Below are positions 35,368 to 50,300 of a stretch of 64,000 bases of DNA, in pieces. The stretch is from Watersipora subatra (lineage: Eukaryota > Bryozoa > Gymnolaemata > Cheilostomatida > Watersiporidae). The notes below the pieces were generated by a model, which saw only the letters and a program-made list of their open reading frames with translations, was not told the origin of the DNA and did no database searches. The position numbers and the translations under genes are program-made. The stretch lies in assembly GCF_963576615.1 (NCBI RefSeq), contig NC_088712.1:10112541-10176540 (forward strand). Direction: 5' to 3'. Position 1 is the stretch's first letter; each line of letters starts with the position of its first letter.

Positions 35368-38300
35368 TTACTTCAAAAACTGACAGAGCAAATCTGTCTC
35401 TAAATATAACTTTAAATTTTACTACTGCTAAACAGAGCAAATAAATATGAATCTTTCAAGTTCTAGTTTACTTGTTTATCGAAACATTTGATGACCGCTG
35501 CCTTCTTTTCTGCCATAACATAAATAGTAGCAAAGTGAGCAGAGATTATTTTACTTTTTTTTCAAACCTTTATACTTTTTTTTGCCTCCTTTTTAGTGAT
35601 TTTTCATTGGTTAATATTATTTACAGTTTATGAATCTTTCAAATTCTAGTTTACAGTGCACCCTCGAGATACGATTACCCTGATATACGATTTTTTCACC
35701 TTACGAAGTCAAACCATGTGATATCTTCACCTCGCTATACGAATTTTATTTCACCATACGAATTTGAGAAAAGTTTCGCCCGAGTTAAAATTTGGCTGTC
35801 GGTGTGCTCATAACACACGTCGAAATAAAAAAGACACCGAAATATAGTTCGCCGAAAACATTTTTAGAACGTTTAGAAGAGACACGATGATCGACTTCTC
35901 TCATGTCCGCGTGGAAAATTTCGTGTAAAATACACAAGCGAGAGCAAATATTCATTTGTAGCATTATTATAGCTTTTACTATAGACTTTTAAGTCAGCAT
36001 ACGTATATAACTACAACTATCTACATTTAATTTGTTATCTATGGAATCTGAGACCGATACAAACTTTACAAAACGAAGGAAAAATGATTTCTATGTCAAA
36101 AAAGTTGGATGTCGTAAATAAGAAGAAGGGACCCGTATTATTAACATTGTCAAGGAATATGATCGCAACCAATCAGCATTTGCAATTATTATTAAAACAA
36201 GAACTCCATTAAGCAAGCACAAGAAAGAGCTTCCGACTGAAGATTTGAATGAGCTAGGTCATGCACGCGATCAGCATTCAAAAGGAACAACCATTTAGTA
36301 AAGGTGAGGATGTGGAAGATACAGAAAATCCCACATTCGCAGAAATATTTCAAGTGTTCAATTTACTGATATGGACTGGTACATTAAAACAATGCATGTA
36401 TAGTATATATTATTTATCTCTTGTGTGGCATGTTTTTCATATTTTAATCATTTTGTTTCCTTTTGATTTTATGTTATATTTTCTCGTTTAACCATGTCTT
36501 TGCATGTGGGCTTGTTATCTTCTACGTGAATATAATTCATTGTATGTATGTATGTAACTCATATAACTAGCTACTCAGGATAGTTGAAGCATCCACATTA
36601 CTTTCTGAAACTTGCTAAAGCCCTGTCTCCCCCATAGGGTATTAATACGTACAAACTTTGTATGTATGGTTACATTGATTCTTGTGCACGTTTCATACAA
36701 GACAAACTACTGTACCACATTTTCTGGATCCTTTTACAAGCGCTAGCTAGCAATTTTCTGCATTGCACCATCAATTTTTTCGTAGAAAAATTGGACAGGA
36801 ATGGACAACTTCTTTTAGCGCGCTAAAAAATTCCAATTCATCACGTTTCAAATTTATTTTAAAGTGTCAGCACCATAATTAGCATTGATATGTTTTTGCC
36901 TCCTCTCTGCTACATGTACCAGCTAAAGCTACGTTACTCCAAAGGTATGTACGTCCAGTATAGAAAACAATTTTATTTTTCTTTTCGGTAGCCATTAAAT
37001 GGTCAAGTGTGCGAGAGGCCGCTTTCTATAACTGCATCGCTCGGCCTTGTTGAATTAAGTTAAAAAAGGTTTCAACCAGATAGGCTAAAGTTTATAGTGA
37101 AAGTGAAGAACTGCTGAAGGATAAAATTTCGTGATAAAAAGTTGAAATTCAGTAAAATAGTTCAAAATACATACTAAAACTTAGTTTTAAGTGTAGGCAT
37201 AGCAAGCTAAACTTGAATTGAATTCAAAGATTATGTTATGCGTACCTTTTGAAGGCAAGAACTCCTTACCGTACGTACTACATTTGGTACACACATTATA
37301 ATTTTGCGTTTTATTGCAGATCATAACCATTAAAATACCAAATACAATACAGTTACTGTAGGTAACTATAATTACTAAAGTTAACATACTATTTTGTTGC
37401 TAATTGTCAATATGTACACATTTTTATATAAAAAAATTGACGATTTTCACCAGGGGGTGTTTGCATTGTATAATTACAATGGTCTCTATACCCCGATATA
37501 CAAATTTTTCACCATACGATGCCAACCATGGAACGAATTAACATCGTATCTCGAGGGTGCACTGTAATTGTTTATCAAAACATTTGATGATCACTGCCTT
37601 CTTTTCTGCCATAACATAAATAGTAGCAAAGTGAGCAGAGATTATTTTACTTTTTTTTCAAATCTTTATACTTTTTTTTTCGCCTCCTTTTTAGGTACTT
37701 TCCATTGTTAAATATTATTTACAGTTTCACTGCTATCCATGTACAAATTTAGGTATCAGTCTAATGCCAGCCAGTTTCACCAAAAATGCTGACTACTCTT
37801 CTTGATATGTATAAATTGTTTTTTAATGTCAAACTCTATCTAGAAGAATTGTGCTATCAATTTTATTTTATTTTGCCAACAAGTTAACAAACTCTGTTAC
37901 GGAAAAAAGTCAATTTATCTATACTTTGAGCATTTTTAAATCCACCTGAAGCACTGATCACTACAAAGCTAAAAAAAATCCTTAGCAATGTTCCTTACTC
38001 TAACAAAACTATTAGTTTCACTTCCATCAGAGTCAGTGCTGCTACTTTAATTATCTGTGCAATCACTAATATCTGAATATAAAGCAGCTATAGTGCTATC
38101 AACCTAAGTAATTTTCTATTTTCCAACTCAGGAGGTACTTACGAAAGCCATAATAACCCTCATTTGTTTAAACATCAGAAAGAAAAAATCTTTGACTTTA
38201 AGTTGGAAATTCCTAAACAAAAAATTAAAACTGCTCTGTGGTTTTAGGCTGATTTTTTAGAGAATATTTTGGACAACACTGTCATTACCGTAAAAGTCCA

Positions 38301-41300
38301 TTAGATCATTGATTATGTTTTCAACAAATAATAAAATTAAGTTGCTGGGAAATTTGCAAAAGTTTGCATATGGCAGTCGACAAAAGATTTTGTTCAAATG
38401 TGCATATGGCAGGGAAAGGGTTTAAGTTATTTCACCTAATACACTTAGACTACAATGATTGTGCTTCTAATTTTCTCTCCAAAAGCATCCATAACTGTCC
38501 ATAACTATGTACAACTTTGAGGTTTGGTGCAAACACAGGGTATCATGGTAATAAAATATAGGATTTTCGGTTGATCAGGAATAGTCCACTGAGTGTGCAG
38601 AAATATCAAAAATAACTAGCTAATGCATGAAAAATGTTAAAAGTTATACAGCTATTCTGAATCATAAGCTAATGCTAGATCTATAGCAAGTGGACTATTA
38701 GAACTCTTTAATAATACATGTATGTATATTGTTTAATTTCAATATGAAAACTAGCCCGGGTAGCATTACATGGGTTTACATCAACACTATGTATCTACTA
38801 TTATATCTTTCGGTTACTAGTTTTTACAGCATATTTCTCAGCACAACCGCGCACACATTTTATGTACATCATTTATAAGTAAACTAACCAGTTGAGCTAT
38901 CTAGGATTCTCACAGTGCGGCTCTCACATGCTGCAACCATGATATATTTTTCCCCATAGCAAGCTAATCCTAGTGGATCAGACACATCTTTACAAGTCCA
39001 GAGCAGTTGACTTTGAGAGATGTCTATCAAGCAGATTTGAGATGAGCCATAGTCAGACACAACTACCTTGTCTGATCCTGAAACACAGAGTGAGACCCAA
39101 TTTTCGCTAAGCTGAGGACAAGAAATGTCTTTGAGTTTTTTTCCCGTGAGCGAATAAATGATGAGAAACTTTTTCATTCTGTCTGGAGCAACTACTTTAT
39201 CACAAGTGACGGCTAGTCCTGTGCATAAGTCAGAAATATCACAGTGATTCCAGGAAGTGACTTGTTTTCCCTGATGGTCATGTACGTAGATGGTCCAAGG
39301 ATTGCCAGACACCGCTGTATATAGTCTGTTCTGGTAGACCTCTATTGCTTTAGGGTCATTGTTGAATATGATGAATGATCCTTTTACTTGGTAGTTGTTG
39401 TCAACAGTAGCTACTGCTTTACACTCCATCCCAGTTATTATTTGAGAGTTCCAGACTCTTGTTGAAAAAGGACCTGATGGTAAAGAGACTGTGTGAAGTA
39501 GTTTGAGGGATGTTGGAAGAGGTTTGGAAGGTTGAAGATTCAGATGCTCATCAATTAGAAATCCGTCAGTGAAGAAAACCTCTAGCATTATCTCACTACT
39601 TCCACCTATAAATTAGTAGAAATATATGCACATACAACTTATTTCATTATTTTGTTGTACATTGGATAAAAGACATTAAGGCTCCGGTAACATTCTGACA
39701 TTTTATGTGAAGTTGTGAGCAAAACAAAAACTTTCATAGCACATTCATGAAAGTTTTTATAAAAAAGTTCCGATAAGACTGTTGAAAAAGCGATTTATAA
39801 TATTTATAAGCAAACAACAATCCGTGATAAGCACAGAAATGCACCAAAATGCAATTGAAAAGTTATCCTTTAAATAGGGTTAAAAACAATGAACTCGTAA
39901 AAAATCTATAACATTTTTCATCCAAATAAATAAATCTTCTGATTTTTGCTATTTTTATGTACAGTTTACAGCAAATAGAAGTTTATTGAGAATGTCCGGT
40001 GCTTCAGACTTTTTAGATAACCTTTTCACTGCCGTAAACGCATTCAGGCGTTTTTTTATAATCGACTGCCGTAGACACACTTTGGCCACTTTCACAGCAA
40101 GTGCGTAGTAACTTAATGTATTGTTTGATGACAACATAACCAGCGATCTTTAGGATTTTCATGGTATTGACAGTGTTGTCCAAAGATTTCTCTATAAAAT
40201 TAGCCTAGAATAACAAAGCAATTTTTAATTTTTAATTGGGTATTTCCAATTTAAAACAAACATTTTTTGTGTAAGTATTGTAAATACCTCTTAAGTTAGA
40301 AAACAAATGATTACATTACATGTATGCTGATGACATTATAGCCAACCAAAATTGAGGTTTTGTGATTATACAGATAATTAAAGTAGCAGCACTGACTTTC
40401 ATGGTGGTAAAAGTAATAGTTTTGTAAGAGTAAGGAACATTGTAGAGGACCGCTTTAGCTTTGTAGCAATGGTAGCTTCACATAGCTTTATCAATGCACA
40501 AAGTATAGATACGATGAATTTTTTTTATAGCAGTATTTGTTTATATGTTAACAAAGGTAAAAATATATAACAAAAGTGTTTTAGATAGAGTTTGGAGTTG
40601 AAAAAATTGTATATATGCCATGAAGCAAAATCGACCATTTTTGGTAACATGACTGGCAATAGGTCGATAGCTAAATTTGTATATAGACAGCAGTGAAAGG
40701 CTTAAAACCCCTACTTTTGATTGTTTGCTTAGTTGGTTTCTCAAAGTTTTCCGCATATTCATGCACAGAGTTATGCGTATGAGTCTGTTACTACACAATT
40801 TACAAGTATTATAATTGCCACTCACCAGGAAAGCTTTCATAGCAATGCTACAGTTGTTGAAACCAATAGCTATGTTGAATAATTTTTAAAGCGGCACCAA
40901 TGTTTTTATTTATTATTATATTTTTGTATTAGGGTTACCATACTGCATGTAAAGATGAAAAAACATTTGCCTCACTTGATCAGCTGTAGGTTTTACTTGA
41001 AAGACTGTATTCTATTTATGCATGATAATAATACTCTATATAAAAATTGTTAGTAGTGATAACCCTCATGTGGCCTAATTATATGAACCTGATACTTATT
41101 CTCGGTTAAACAGGTTGAACCTGAGTCATCTCTGTGGTCAACTCACAGTTTTATATGAATAAGCGTGTAATGATAGTTTGTAATATCAAAATAGTCATCC
41201 CAAGCAAATAATTTGGCTATTTTTTTATAATATCAAAAATGCAAATGTTCCTCAGATCTATCATCTGTAAATATAGGGTTACTATCACAACAGTAGAGCA

Positions 41301-44300
41301 TATTTGCCAGTAATTTTAGATCATTAGTTGTCACTGCATAAAAATATGTTTAAAAACTTGTTGTCAGTCAATGTGGAACTGTATTTCTCGAATTATTTAG
41401 GTATTCAATTATCCGTGTAATCATATCATTGCTTACATTTCGTTTTACTGGTTCATGGACTCATATATGTAGTTACAGTGTTCGATATGGGCGATCAGGT
41501 TAAAAGCAAGGTTGATCAGCATCGTCAGCTAACAAAGCAGATAAACAGTATGACCCAGCTCAACGTAGACCAAGGCAAAAAGAAACCGTGCCGGGCTTTG
41601 ACGAAACCTAGTCAGTTGATAGTGTGACCAACCGGCATAAGACAAACAAGCCAGCCATCGACTTGGCACCACACAGACTGGCTCACTGCTATGCTGGCGC
41701 AAGTCAGCTTTTTGGCAACTAAATATGAAAGGTGGAGCTTAGGATGAAGTTCCGAGAAGATATGAAAGGAGGCAGACAATCTAAAGAAGGCAGAGGACAA
41801 GAAAGCCCCCCTTGCAGTATTCATATAAATAATGTATATAAATCCCTTCTGCTCATGATAGTGGCCTGGTTCATTGTGAAGCATTAGAGGGTTTATATCA
41901 ATTCCTGGACATTTCTAAATATTTTACTTGTTTTTGTAATCATATCAGTGTTTACGGTGTACTTTACAGACTTATGTAATCTTGTCCAACATTATTACTT
42001 ATTGTTCAAGTTCATGGAATCATGTTATTGTTTAATGTTTACTACATGTACATATTTTACAAGTCTGTTTAATCATGTCAGTATTTGCTGGTATTTCACA
42101 TGTCCATGTGTTATTGCTAAATATTACTAATGTTTAACAAGTTGTAGTTATCCTACATGTTTTACTCATTGTCATACGTTTTCAAGTGGTTAAGCAAGAA
42201 ATCCTTGTTTTGTATATAATCACATCGGTGCCTACTGCTTATTTTACAGAATAATATCATCATATCAGTACTTTCTGCTTAGTTTATACTTTTATGTAAT
42301 CGTGTCAATTATTATTTGTTATTTTAAAGGTTAATGTGATCATATCAGCCAGTACTTGCTACTTTACTGTTTCTTGTAAATATATCAAGCTAATCACATA
42401 ATTATTTTACATGCTTATGTTTTCATGCTAAAAATTACTGCTTACATTACAGGTACATGAAATTTGAATTTATCAAAAGTACACAATTGGCCTTTAAAAA
42501 TACGTGATAAATCTGATACTCTAAGAACTGAATAAACAAAACTTATAGTAGGTTCAAGAATATCCCCTCTGTATTTATCTTGACAGAAATATTTTAATGC
42601 AATATTATGAGAGGTTTTTAAACAATTTCCTCAAAAGTTTACAAAGGTCGTGTTAGATTGCCATCATAAAGCTTAAATCAAGCTAACTTTGCGCTATCTA
42701 TTCTAATATAGCTAAATATTCTAATACAAGTAATGCTTTTGTTTAGCTATTTATTAAATAGCCATAGCTAAGGCTTATATAAACTAGGTCTGGAAGGCAA
42801 CAGTGCAATACATACTATGAGAGTGAATAAACCACATATTGTGTTATTATTCATACAGGAACATAACAGAAGTTATTGACAGCAAGGATGGGATATTTTT
42901 GAGCAGTACAACTAAGATTCTAACAAGAATATAATCTATAAACCTATACACCATCCTCAGTATATACAAGTATGTCTTTGGAAGTGGATAAGTTAATTGA
43001 AGTAATTACGGCTCAAAGCCAAAAGATGGAAGAGCAACAAAAAGCACATCAAGCGCAACAAAAAGCTCTATAAAAACAACAACAAGCTTATCTGGAAGAA
43101 AATAGAAAACTCATAGAACTACTGGTGAAAGGTCAAACTGAGACAGCAGCTAAGCTAGCACTATTGGCAGCCTTACCCAAGTTTTCAGAGTATGATCCAG
43201 CTACCGAACTATTGAGTGATTACATGAATCGATATGACACTTTTGTAGCAGCTCACTCTATACCTGAGGAGAGAAAAGCTAACGTGTTCTTACTTAATCA
43301 GTCACCTGTTCTCTACAAAGAAATCAGCCACAGGGCTGGCCAACTGGAGACTCCAAAACTTATAAATGAAGTTACTATGGAAGAAATAGATAATTTCTTA
43401 AAAGAACAACATGATCCCATACGATTTTTAGTACGCGAGCGTTATAAATTCTGGAGTACTATAAAAAGGAAACCTAGAGAAACTATTCATGAATTAGCGA
43501 ATAGAATTAGACAGGAAGCGACCACGTGTGACCTTTCTAATATTAATGATACATTAAATGAAGCTATAAGAACACGGTTTGTCTGCTTAGTAAATAATGA
43601 AGCAGTTCTCAAAGCACTGTTCAAAGTAAAAGAAACTGAACTATCTTTTAAAAGAGCTATTGAAGTTGCGACAGAAACAGAGGATGCAGCCAAGATAGCC
43701 AAGGAAACCGTATATGGAGAGCAACAAAAAGTCCACAAGGTACAACCGGATCATAGAACTAAGACACCAACAAGAACTTCATACTACAAAGAAGCAAGAC
43801 AGACAATTTTCAATTGCTACAGTTGCAATGAAACTATACATACTGCTAAGGAATGTCCATACAGATCTGCTACATGTAATTTTTGCCAGAAGTTAGGACA
43901 TCTAGGAGTTGCCTGCCGAAAAAGAAAAGCAACTACTAATAAAAAGCCTGTAGTGCAGAAATCTACACCAAAACAACAGCTTAAAACTATTCGAAGAATA
44001 CATATGGAACAACTTCAAAAGAGTATTGAGATAGGACAACAGATCGTAGAGATGGAGTTAGATACAGAAGCCTGTTACAACTTCATTATTGAGGAAGTCT
44101 GGTGTAAACTTGGAAAACCTGTACTCTCTGCAACAACGACAAATTACGAATCTGCTTCAAAGCATCGTATGGAAGTAATTGGACAGTGTTAGCTGAATAC
44201 TAAAACAGTAAAGAGAAATCATATTGCCTTGAACTTTGAAGGTAGCCGGGTTCCAAATCTCAACCTAATAAGAAGAGGAGCAATCAAACTATTGGGGATA

Positions 44301-47300
44301 TCAATAGACAACCTGCTCAGCCAACAAACTACTACGACTTGTAAAGGAGTAGACCAGGAAACAGCTAACAAAAGGCTACAACAATCTTGCGAGCAACTCT
44401 GCAACGAATTTCCTGATCTATTTAACAACGATCTAGGCTGTCTAAAGGATTATGAGCTAAAAATAAGATTCAAAGCAGATGCAAAACCGGTGTTTCACAA
44501 ACCTCGACCTGTTCCGTCTGCTATTCAAGATGAATAAAATCTAGCCTACAAAACTGGAATTGAAAAAGGAATTTAGAAACCAGTACAGTTTAATAAATAT
44601 GGTACGACTGTAGTTCCGGTCAGGAAAGCGCAACTTTCTAGCAGTCATCAAAGATTGATCAGAGTATGTGGAGACTACTCACAAACAGTCAATCCACAAT
44701 TAGAGACTCACCAACAGCCTGTACCTCTACGCAAAGACCTGATGAACAAGTTAGAAGGAGGATACGGATATACTAAAATTGATCTATCGGATGCATACAG
44801 CCAAATCCCCTTGGGGCCAAACAGTCAGAAAATGCTGGCTCTTAGCACTCAAAAAGGAGTACTACTACAGATGAGACTTCCATTTGGAATCAGGGTTAGT
44901 AAAATTTTGTCAGTGTAATGCTTCTGACATAAATTTTCAGTGCTAAGAAACAAATTTGATAAAAAATAAAGTTAAGATGAATCGAAACTATGCTCATGAT
45001 CAGCTGTGAACTTATTTTATTGGCTCAAAGTATGCGAATAATTGTTTGCTTTTGTTTCAGTACAAATATGATAGGATGATACATTGACTAATCACTATTT
45101 AGCACAATTTCATACAAAGCTTTTATCAGCTGCATCATGTGTCGCTTAGCTACACGCGAAAGCTTTGCCGAGCCGTACTACGTGGCTTCTTATTACACGA
45201 CACATATTAATAAAAGAGTTAAGATATTGCTGACCTCTCCAAATTTTAATAGCAAATGCGGGTTTCCACCTTTTTATGTCAAAGTTTTACAGTCTAGCTC
45301 TGCTGCTAATTATGAAGAATCAAAGAATCAAGTGCCGGAGAGCACTACGGTTTGCAGAAAAACTATAAATGCTTGATACTATGCAAAACATTCACTGACA
45401 AGCTCACACGTGACCTATTGAGTGCTAACAATTTATGGCGTAATCATTTCTACTCACAAACTAAACATTGATGAAAAATTACAAAGGATTAGTATGGGCT
45501 GCCAAATGTATCTATTCCTACACCCAACTTAATTTTTGAAGTTGGATTAGAAAAAGTTAGTCACGTTGTGATTGTGGAAAATTACAAAGAAATCAATCTT
45601 TAATAATCAGGATGTCATTCAAAAACATGAAATACCCTTAACCAGAACTCATAAAAAGCAAATATGCAGTCTAGTAAAATCACCAAAAAGGTGTATTTCA
45701 AAAATCAGTGTCACATATCTGTTGTATGTTGACAAGGCATTCGCCAACACTGTAAACATTATATAGAAAAATTTTAAATGCATTTTAAAGAAATTTATGT
45801 AATTTCAGAAGTGAATATTTCAGTTTGAGACGCAAATTTGTCTGGTGCTTCAAAGCAGCAGCATACTTTCAATAAATTTTATTTTACTAAACATATAAGT
45901 CAGCATCTTGCATAGAGTTTACTTAAAATGGCAAATATAAATCATTTTAGAGTGTGCCAAATTTGTTGATTGTAAAGCTATAGAATAGTTATTGTGCCAT
46001 TGTTATAAGACTAATGTAGAAGATTAGCTACTGGTACATGATAATTGGATCAGGGGAATATAAACCTATTCTACCTATTCTAACCTATGCTAAATTTTAA
46101 AAAAATCATCGTAATTCTACATTTGATCAAAGTTGCTATGGAACAGCCAGTCAATTAGGATGTTTCTCAGTGGACTTACTTTTCTCTCTCACTTTGCTGA
46201 CTGAAGGTACTTCAACAGATGGCATGATTTCATCAATCAACCTTTGCATTTCATTCTTTGTGTCACTGTAGCTAGAGATTATATCACACTACAATAAAAG
46301 TTTAAAACAGCAATAGTCATCAAGGAAAAAATGCTGTGAGGCAAAAAAATCATGACAATTACCTATTAGCTATTTTTTAAGTTATTTGCAGAACTTCTAT
46401 ACATTTCATATGCTGAATTGAAATTACACACTTAATTGATTAGGTTGATTTGCACAAGATTTGGATAAGTCTAATAATAATCAACCTCAAAATATCTAAA
46501 GGACGGTCAAATTTTTGTGTGGTTTACTAAAACTAACAGTGTACTGACAACTGTCATTCCATAATCATGGTCTTTATTTTTGTCTGTTCATATGGTAATA
46601 AAGCAACGTGAACCTATTTGGGTAATGCATTGACTAACTTTCATTATATTTTCATGGCTTTTGAATGGCACTATTTACAATTATTAAGGTTTTGTATTAA
46701 TGTTGTCAAGGTTTTGTTTGTAAAGATTACTAAGTTAACCAAAAATTAGTGTTTGACAGTCTATCAAAGTTGAAATGGTGTGAGGGTGATTCAACGAGTC
46801 GGGCAAAGAAAATCTTCATTAAATGGTATCTCTGTACTAGCAAATTGTGCTTTGAGCACCATCAAATACATGACTGATATCACTGCAAGTAAACACAACT
46901 GGTAACAACCACTCTGCTTTTTATAGTAATGTGACTAAGTTTATCGCCATCTGTACAGTTGCATATTGGAAGGGCAGAGAGTTGTGATAATATTATAAAT
47001 GCTGAAGGAGGAAGCAGAGCTGAAATACTTTGAAGACCGTCCAAAAGGTACTAAGTGTATAAACAGCACAGATGTCTAGAAAGAAGTAGAATGCTTTGTC
47101 GCCGATTTGAAACTCGACTAAAAAGTTTGTAACGCTTTGGAGAAAAATATCGACTTATTGTAACCTAAAGATTTCGAAGCTAGCAGACCTAGCAAAAAAT
47201 CAAGTTAAAAATGTTTAGATACATTACGGGTCCCAATTTGGCCTATCTCCAATCTGACTCAGTTAACAGCAGAACAAATTGCAATGCGCTACACCAACTT

Positions 47301-50300
47301 CATTACAATCAGGTTTACAAAGAAAATGATTGTCAAATATTCCCGTTCTCCAACATGACAATTCAAACCACACGCAGTGAAAATCACTCAAAAAAGTTCA
47401 CCGGTTTTAACTGGGAGGCTCTCAGACATCAACATTAAGCTTAAAAAGCACTTTTTTACTATCAAAGCCGGAAAGGAGAGCATATGTCAAACTCGCTGCT
47501 CATTGCATAAGACAACTTATTCTAGTCGTATCAGAAAACTAGTCAAACATTGAATCAAGTGCATTGAGATGCAGGATGGCTATGTAAATAATTCAGATAC
47601 TGTACAATGTTAAATGAGTAAAAAACTCTAGATTGCAAAGTCTATTTGCTTATCGATTTACCCTTGTACCTGATGAGCATGTTTGACTCGAGACTCTGTT
47701 TTGCGCATGATATTTCTTATCTGGCTCCATTTCTTGAGAACCTCATCCTCAAGGAAGTCTGTGATGAGAGTTTTGGTTCTTAGTCTACCTTCTGTATATT
47801 CATCCTCAAGCTGTTTGTACTTAGACTCTAAAGCTTCGATCTTCAACCAGTGAAACAATGAAAGTACTTAAGAACACAAATAATGCTTTATGCAAGAACA
47901 TTTTACAAACTTTGAAAAAGTATATTGTACTTCACAATAGCTAGTAATCACTAACTAAAAATGGTCCACAAAGGAATTCATTGTCCGATACATTTTATCA
48001 CTATGTTTCCATGGTGCGCAGTACTGCGAAGCAGCCCCCCTCCGAAGTCGAGGGGATTGTACGTTTCCATGATGCGCAGTGGTTTTCAGAATTTCAGCAA
48101 ATTAGCCAGAGAAGAGAAATTGTATAAATCGAATCGCCTGATGGAGAAATAGAATCGATCACGGATACCGAACGTCATAAACGGTCTTTTTATGATTCTG
48201 TCGTCATTATACTTTTATTTACAATACACATTCACAAGGTGTTACAAACCTTAACACACTTTTTACAAAGTAATATATTTTTAATAAGTATTTTTAAGTA
48301 ATATATTATTTATACGTTAATTTAGGACTTGCCACCTATTTTTCGAAATGTGTTGGCATCGATAACAAAGTCCAGGAAAGTAATCACCTCATCATCCTCG
48401 TGAATGCAGACCATAATTAAATTTAAGTGAAAGAAGATCGGAAGAATAAAAAAACAAGATTAGCGGGACAACCTTTGTACTAGTTTATGGCCTTCGAAGA
48501 ATCCGTATCCACGGCATGAGAGCTATGCGCAGCCACTGCGCAGTCGCTGTTTCTTTGCTTCGAATTTGCACTGGCTTCGCACTGATCAGTGCGCAGTGAT
48601 TTCAGTGCGAAGACGCCGTTTCCATGATTCGGAGATAGCGCAACTCCGAAGCACTGCGCATCATGGAAACATAGTGAATTATACGCATAACTCCGCAATT
48701 GATTGCTCTATCTAATATGCCATCATCTAACATACAGCTAGAAAAATTTTTTATTTTTATGCATTACCTAATAGGATTGATCTAACTCGCAGCATAGATT
48801 TATGTTGCAAAATATTACGAAAACCTTTTAAAGTCTTTAGTAAAGAAATACTACTTGCTAAAAGGTAGCATACATTGTAGAAATAAATATTTGTATAGTA
48901 AAACAGCCACAATCAAATAGATATTACGCTGATGCAAAATCATTTCTGTCTTGTGGTTTCTGAAACATATTTCACTATAAAAAAATCTAGTAAAACTTTC
49001 TTCTTTGCGCCAAAGTTGAGCCATGACCCACCTGACCTTCAATCCAGTCATTCGAAAAGAGTTTTTAAAAAACTTGTGTTTTTGCAGGTAGTATAGAGAA
49101 ACAAGTTTGATTAACTAAGTAGAATTACAACAAAATTCGATTTTTGAATATTATATTGGTAGGTACCTCGGTGAATAATCAACCGTATCTATCTCTGCAT
49201 AGTATTAATTTGTAATGTTGTAGTGATAATTATTACGTGGAATTTGTCCAAAGTTCTTGTAATTTGAAGTAAGCTTATCCTGTCACAGTAATAGCAGCTG
49301 GAGTCAATAAATGTTTTGCTAAACACTCGTCAATGTCATTACAACCTGTGCATCCCTTTTACGATGAATCTTTTGCAGCGTTTCAGTCGTTTCCTGGTCA
49401 TACTCAGCAAGTGTTTGAGAGGTGAACTTAAAGATTTGTTCGAAGTCTTCTTCCTTCTCAATCATTCCTTTCTTTAGCTTGTTGATCTTATCATTAAGTT
49501 GCTCTACAAGCTGATTTAAAGTCATCATCTGATGAGTCTCTCCTAAAACATACAAAATGTACAAAATGTAAAATCAAAGTTATCATGTCGAGTCTAATTA
49601 CCAACAAAAAGTAGGAGACTCGTAATAAATTTTTTCTCATTTAAAATCACAAGCTTTAAAAAAGATACACTGTAGAGCATAGAGAGCATAAGTAGTTAGT
49701 TATACAGTTAGTAATGTTAATTCTATGTCAATATAATCTGCATCGGACTGCTAACTTTATACATGCATGTTGCGCAATAGTTAAATAGCTAATGTTGTAT
49801 TGCGCAATCCATGGTTGAGTCATACTATGTCTTCATTAACACAGTTCACTTACTCAGTTATTACACAATATTCTATTTTTAGCAACTGACTAATAAGGCT
49901 GTTTTTTTTCTGGAAATTACTAGAATAATGCTTTAGTATATAAGGACTGACATGATGCTCGCTCGATTCATCCGTTATCCACTTGCAATAAAGAAAACAT
50001 CAAATGAAAAGTTTGATTCTTCTCTTGATAGACCCGCACAAAGGGTCCGATATAAAAACTCGGGGTGTCACCACATCTACTGTGTGACATTCTACATAAT
50101 CAATCTAATTTGTAAATAATTTTTTGATGGGTGGGATGCCAGGAATAAAATAACTGTTACAATTATTATAATATCCTCAAAATTTAGGTAACAAAACTAG
50201 TAAAACATGCATGTGATTTTAAAACTATAAGTAAAAGTCTAACACAACTATTATATCTGCTTCACCAGAATTGCAAAAAGTGTAAACAATTTCATCAATG

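Larger units (their letters stand above)
35448..37730 (+). repeat. 181-bp tandem duplication split by a Tigger-like element
   Basis: Unit 1 is 35448-35628. Unit 2 starts at 35629 (tatgaatctttcaa), is interrupted by 35654-37564, and resumes at 37565 to about 37730. Shared text includes ctgccttcttttctgccata and gcaaagtgagcagagattat. Confidence 0.85.
42651..44912 (+). mobile_element. Decayed, 3'-truncated Ty3/gypsy LTR retrotransposon in intron 6 of gene B
   Basis: Order 5' LTR, gag, protease remnant, reverse transcriptase start. The RT match stops just after LLQMRLPFGI, before the YxDD catalytic motif, so RNase H, integrase and 3' LTR are missing. It lies antisense to gene B between exons 6 and 7. 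Copy A cannot be checked there because its equivalent lies beyond 4269. Confidence 0.8.

Noticed and set aside
38884..38888. Ending gene B at the TAG directly after exon 7
   Set aside because: It would leave an incomplete propeller, while a GTTAGT donor overlaps the stop and an in-phase closing blade exists at 34422-34555.
47670..47840. CAG/GTACAA as the exon 5 donor
   Set aside because: A stronger-looking donor, but it leaves phase 0, which does not join exon 6 in frame in either paralog.
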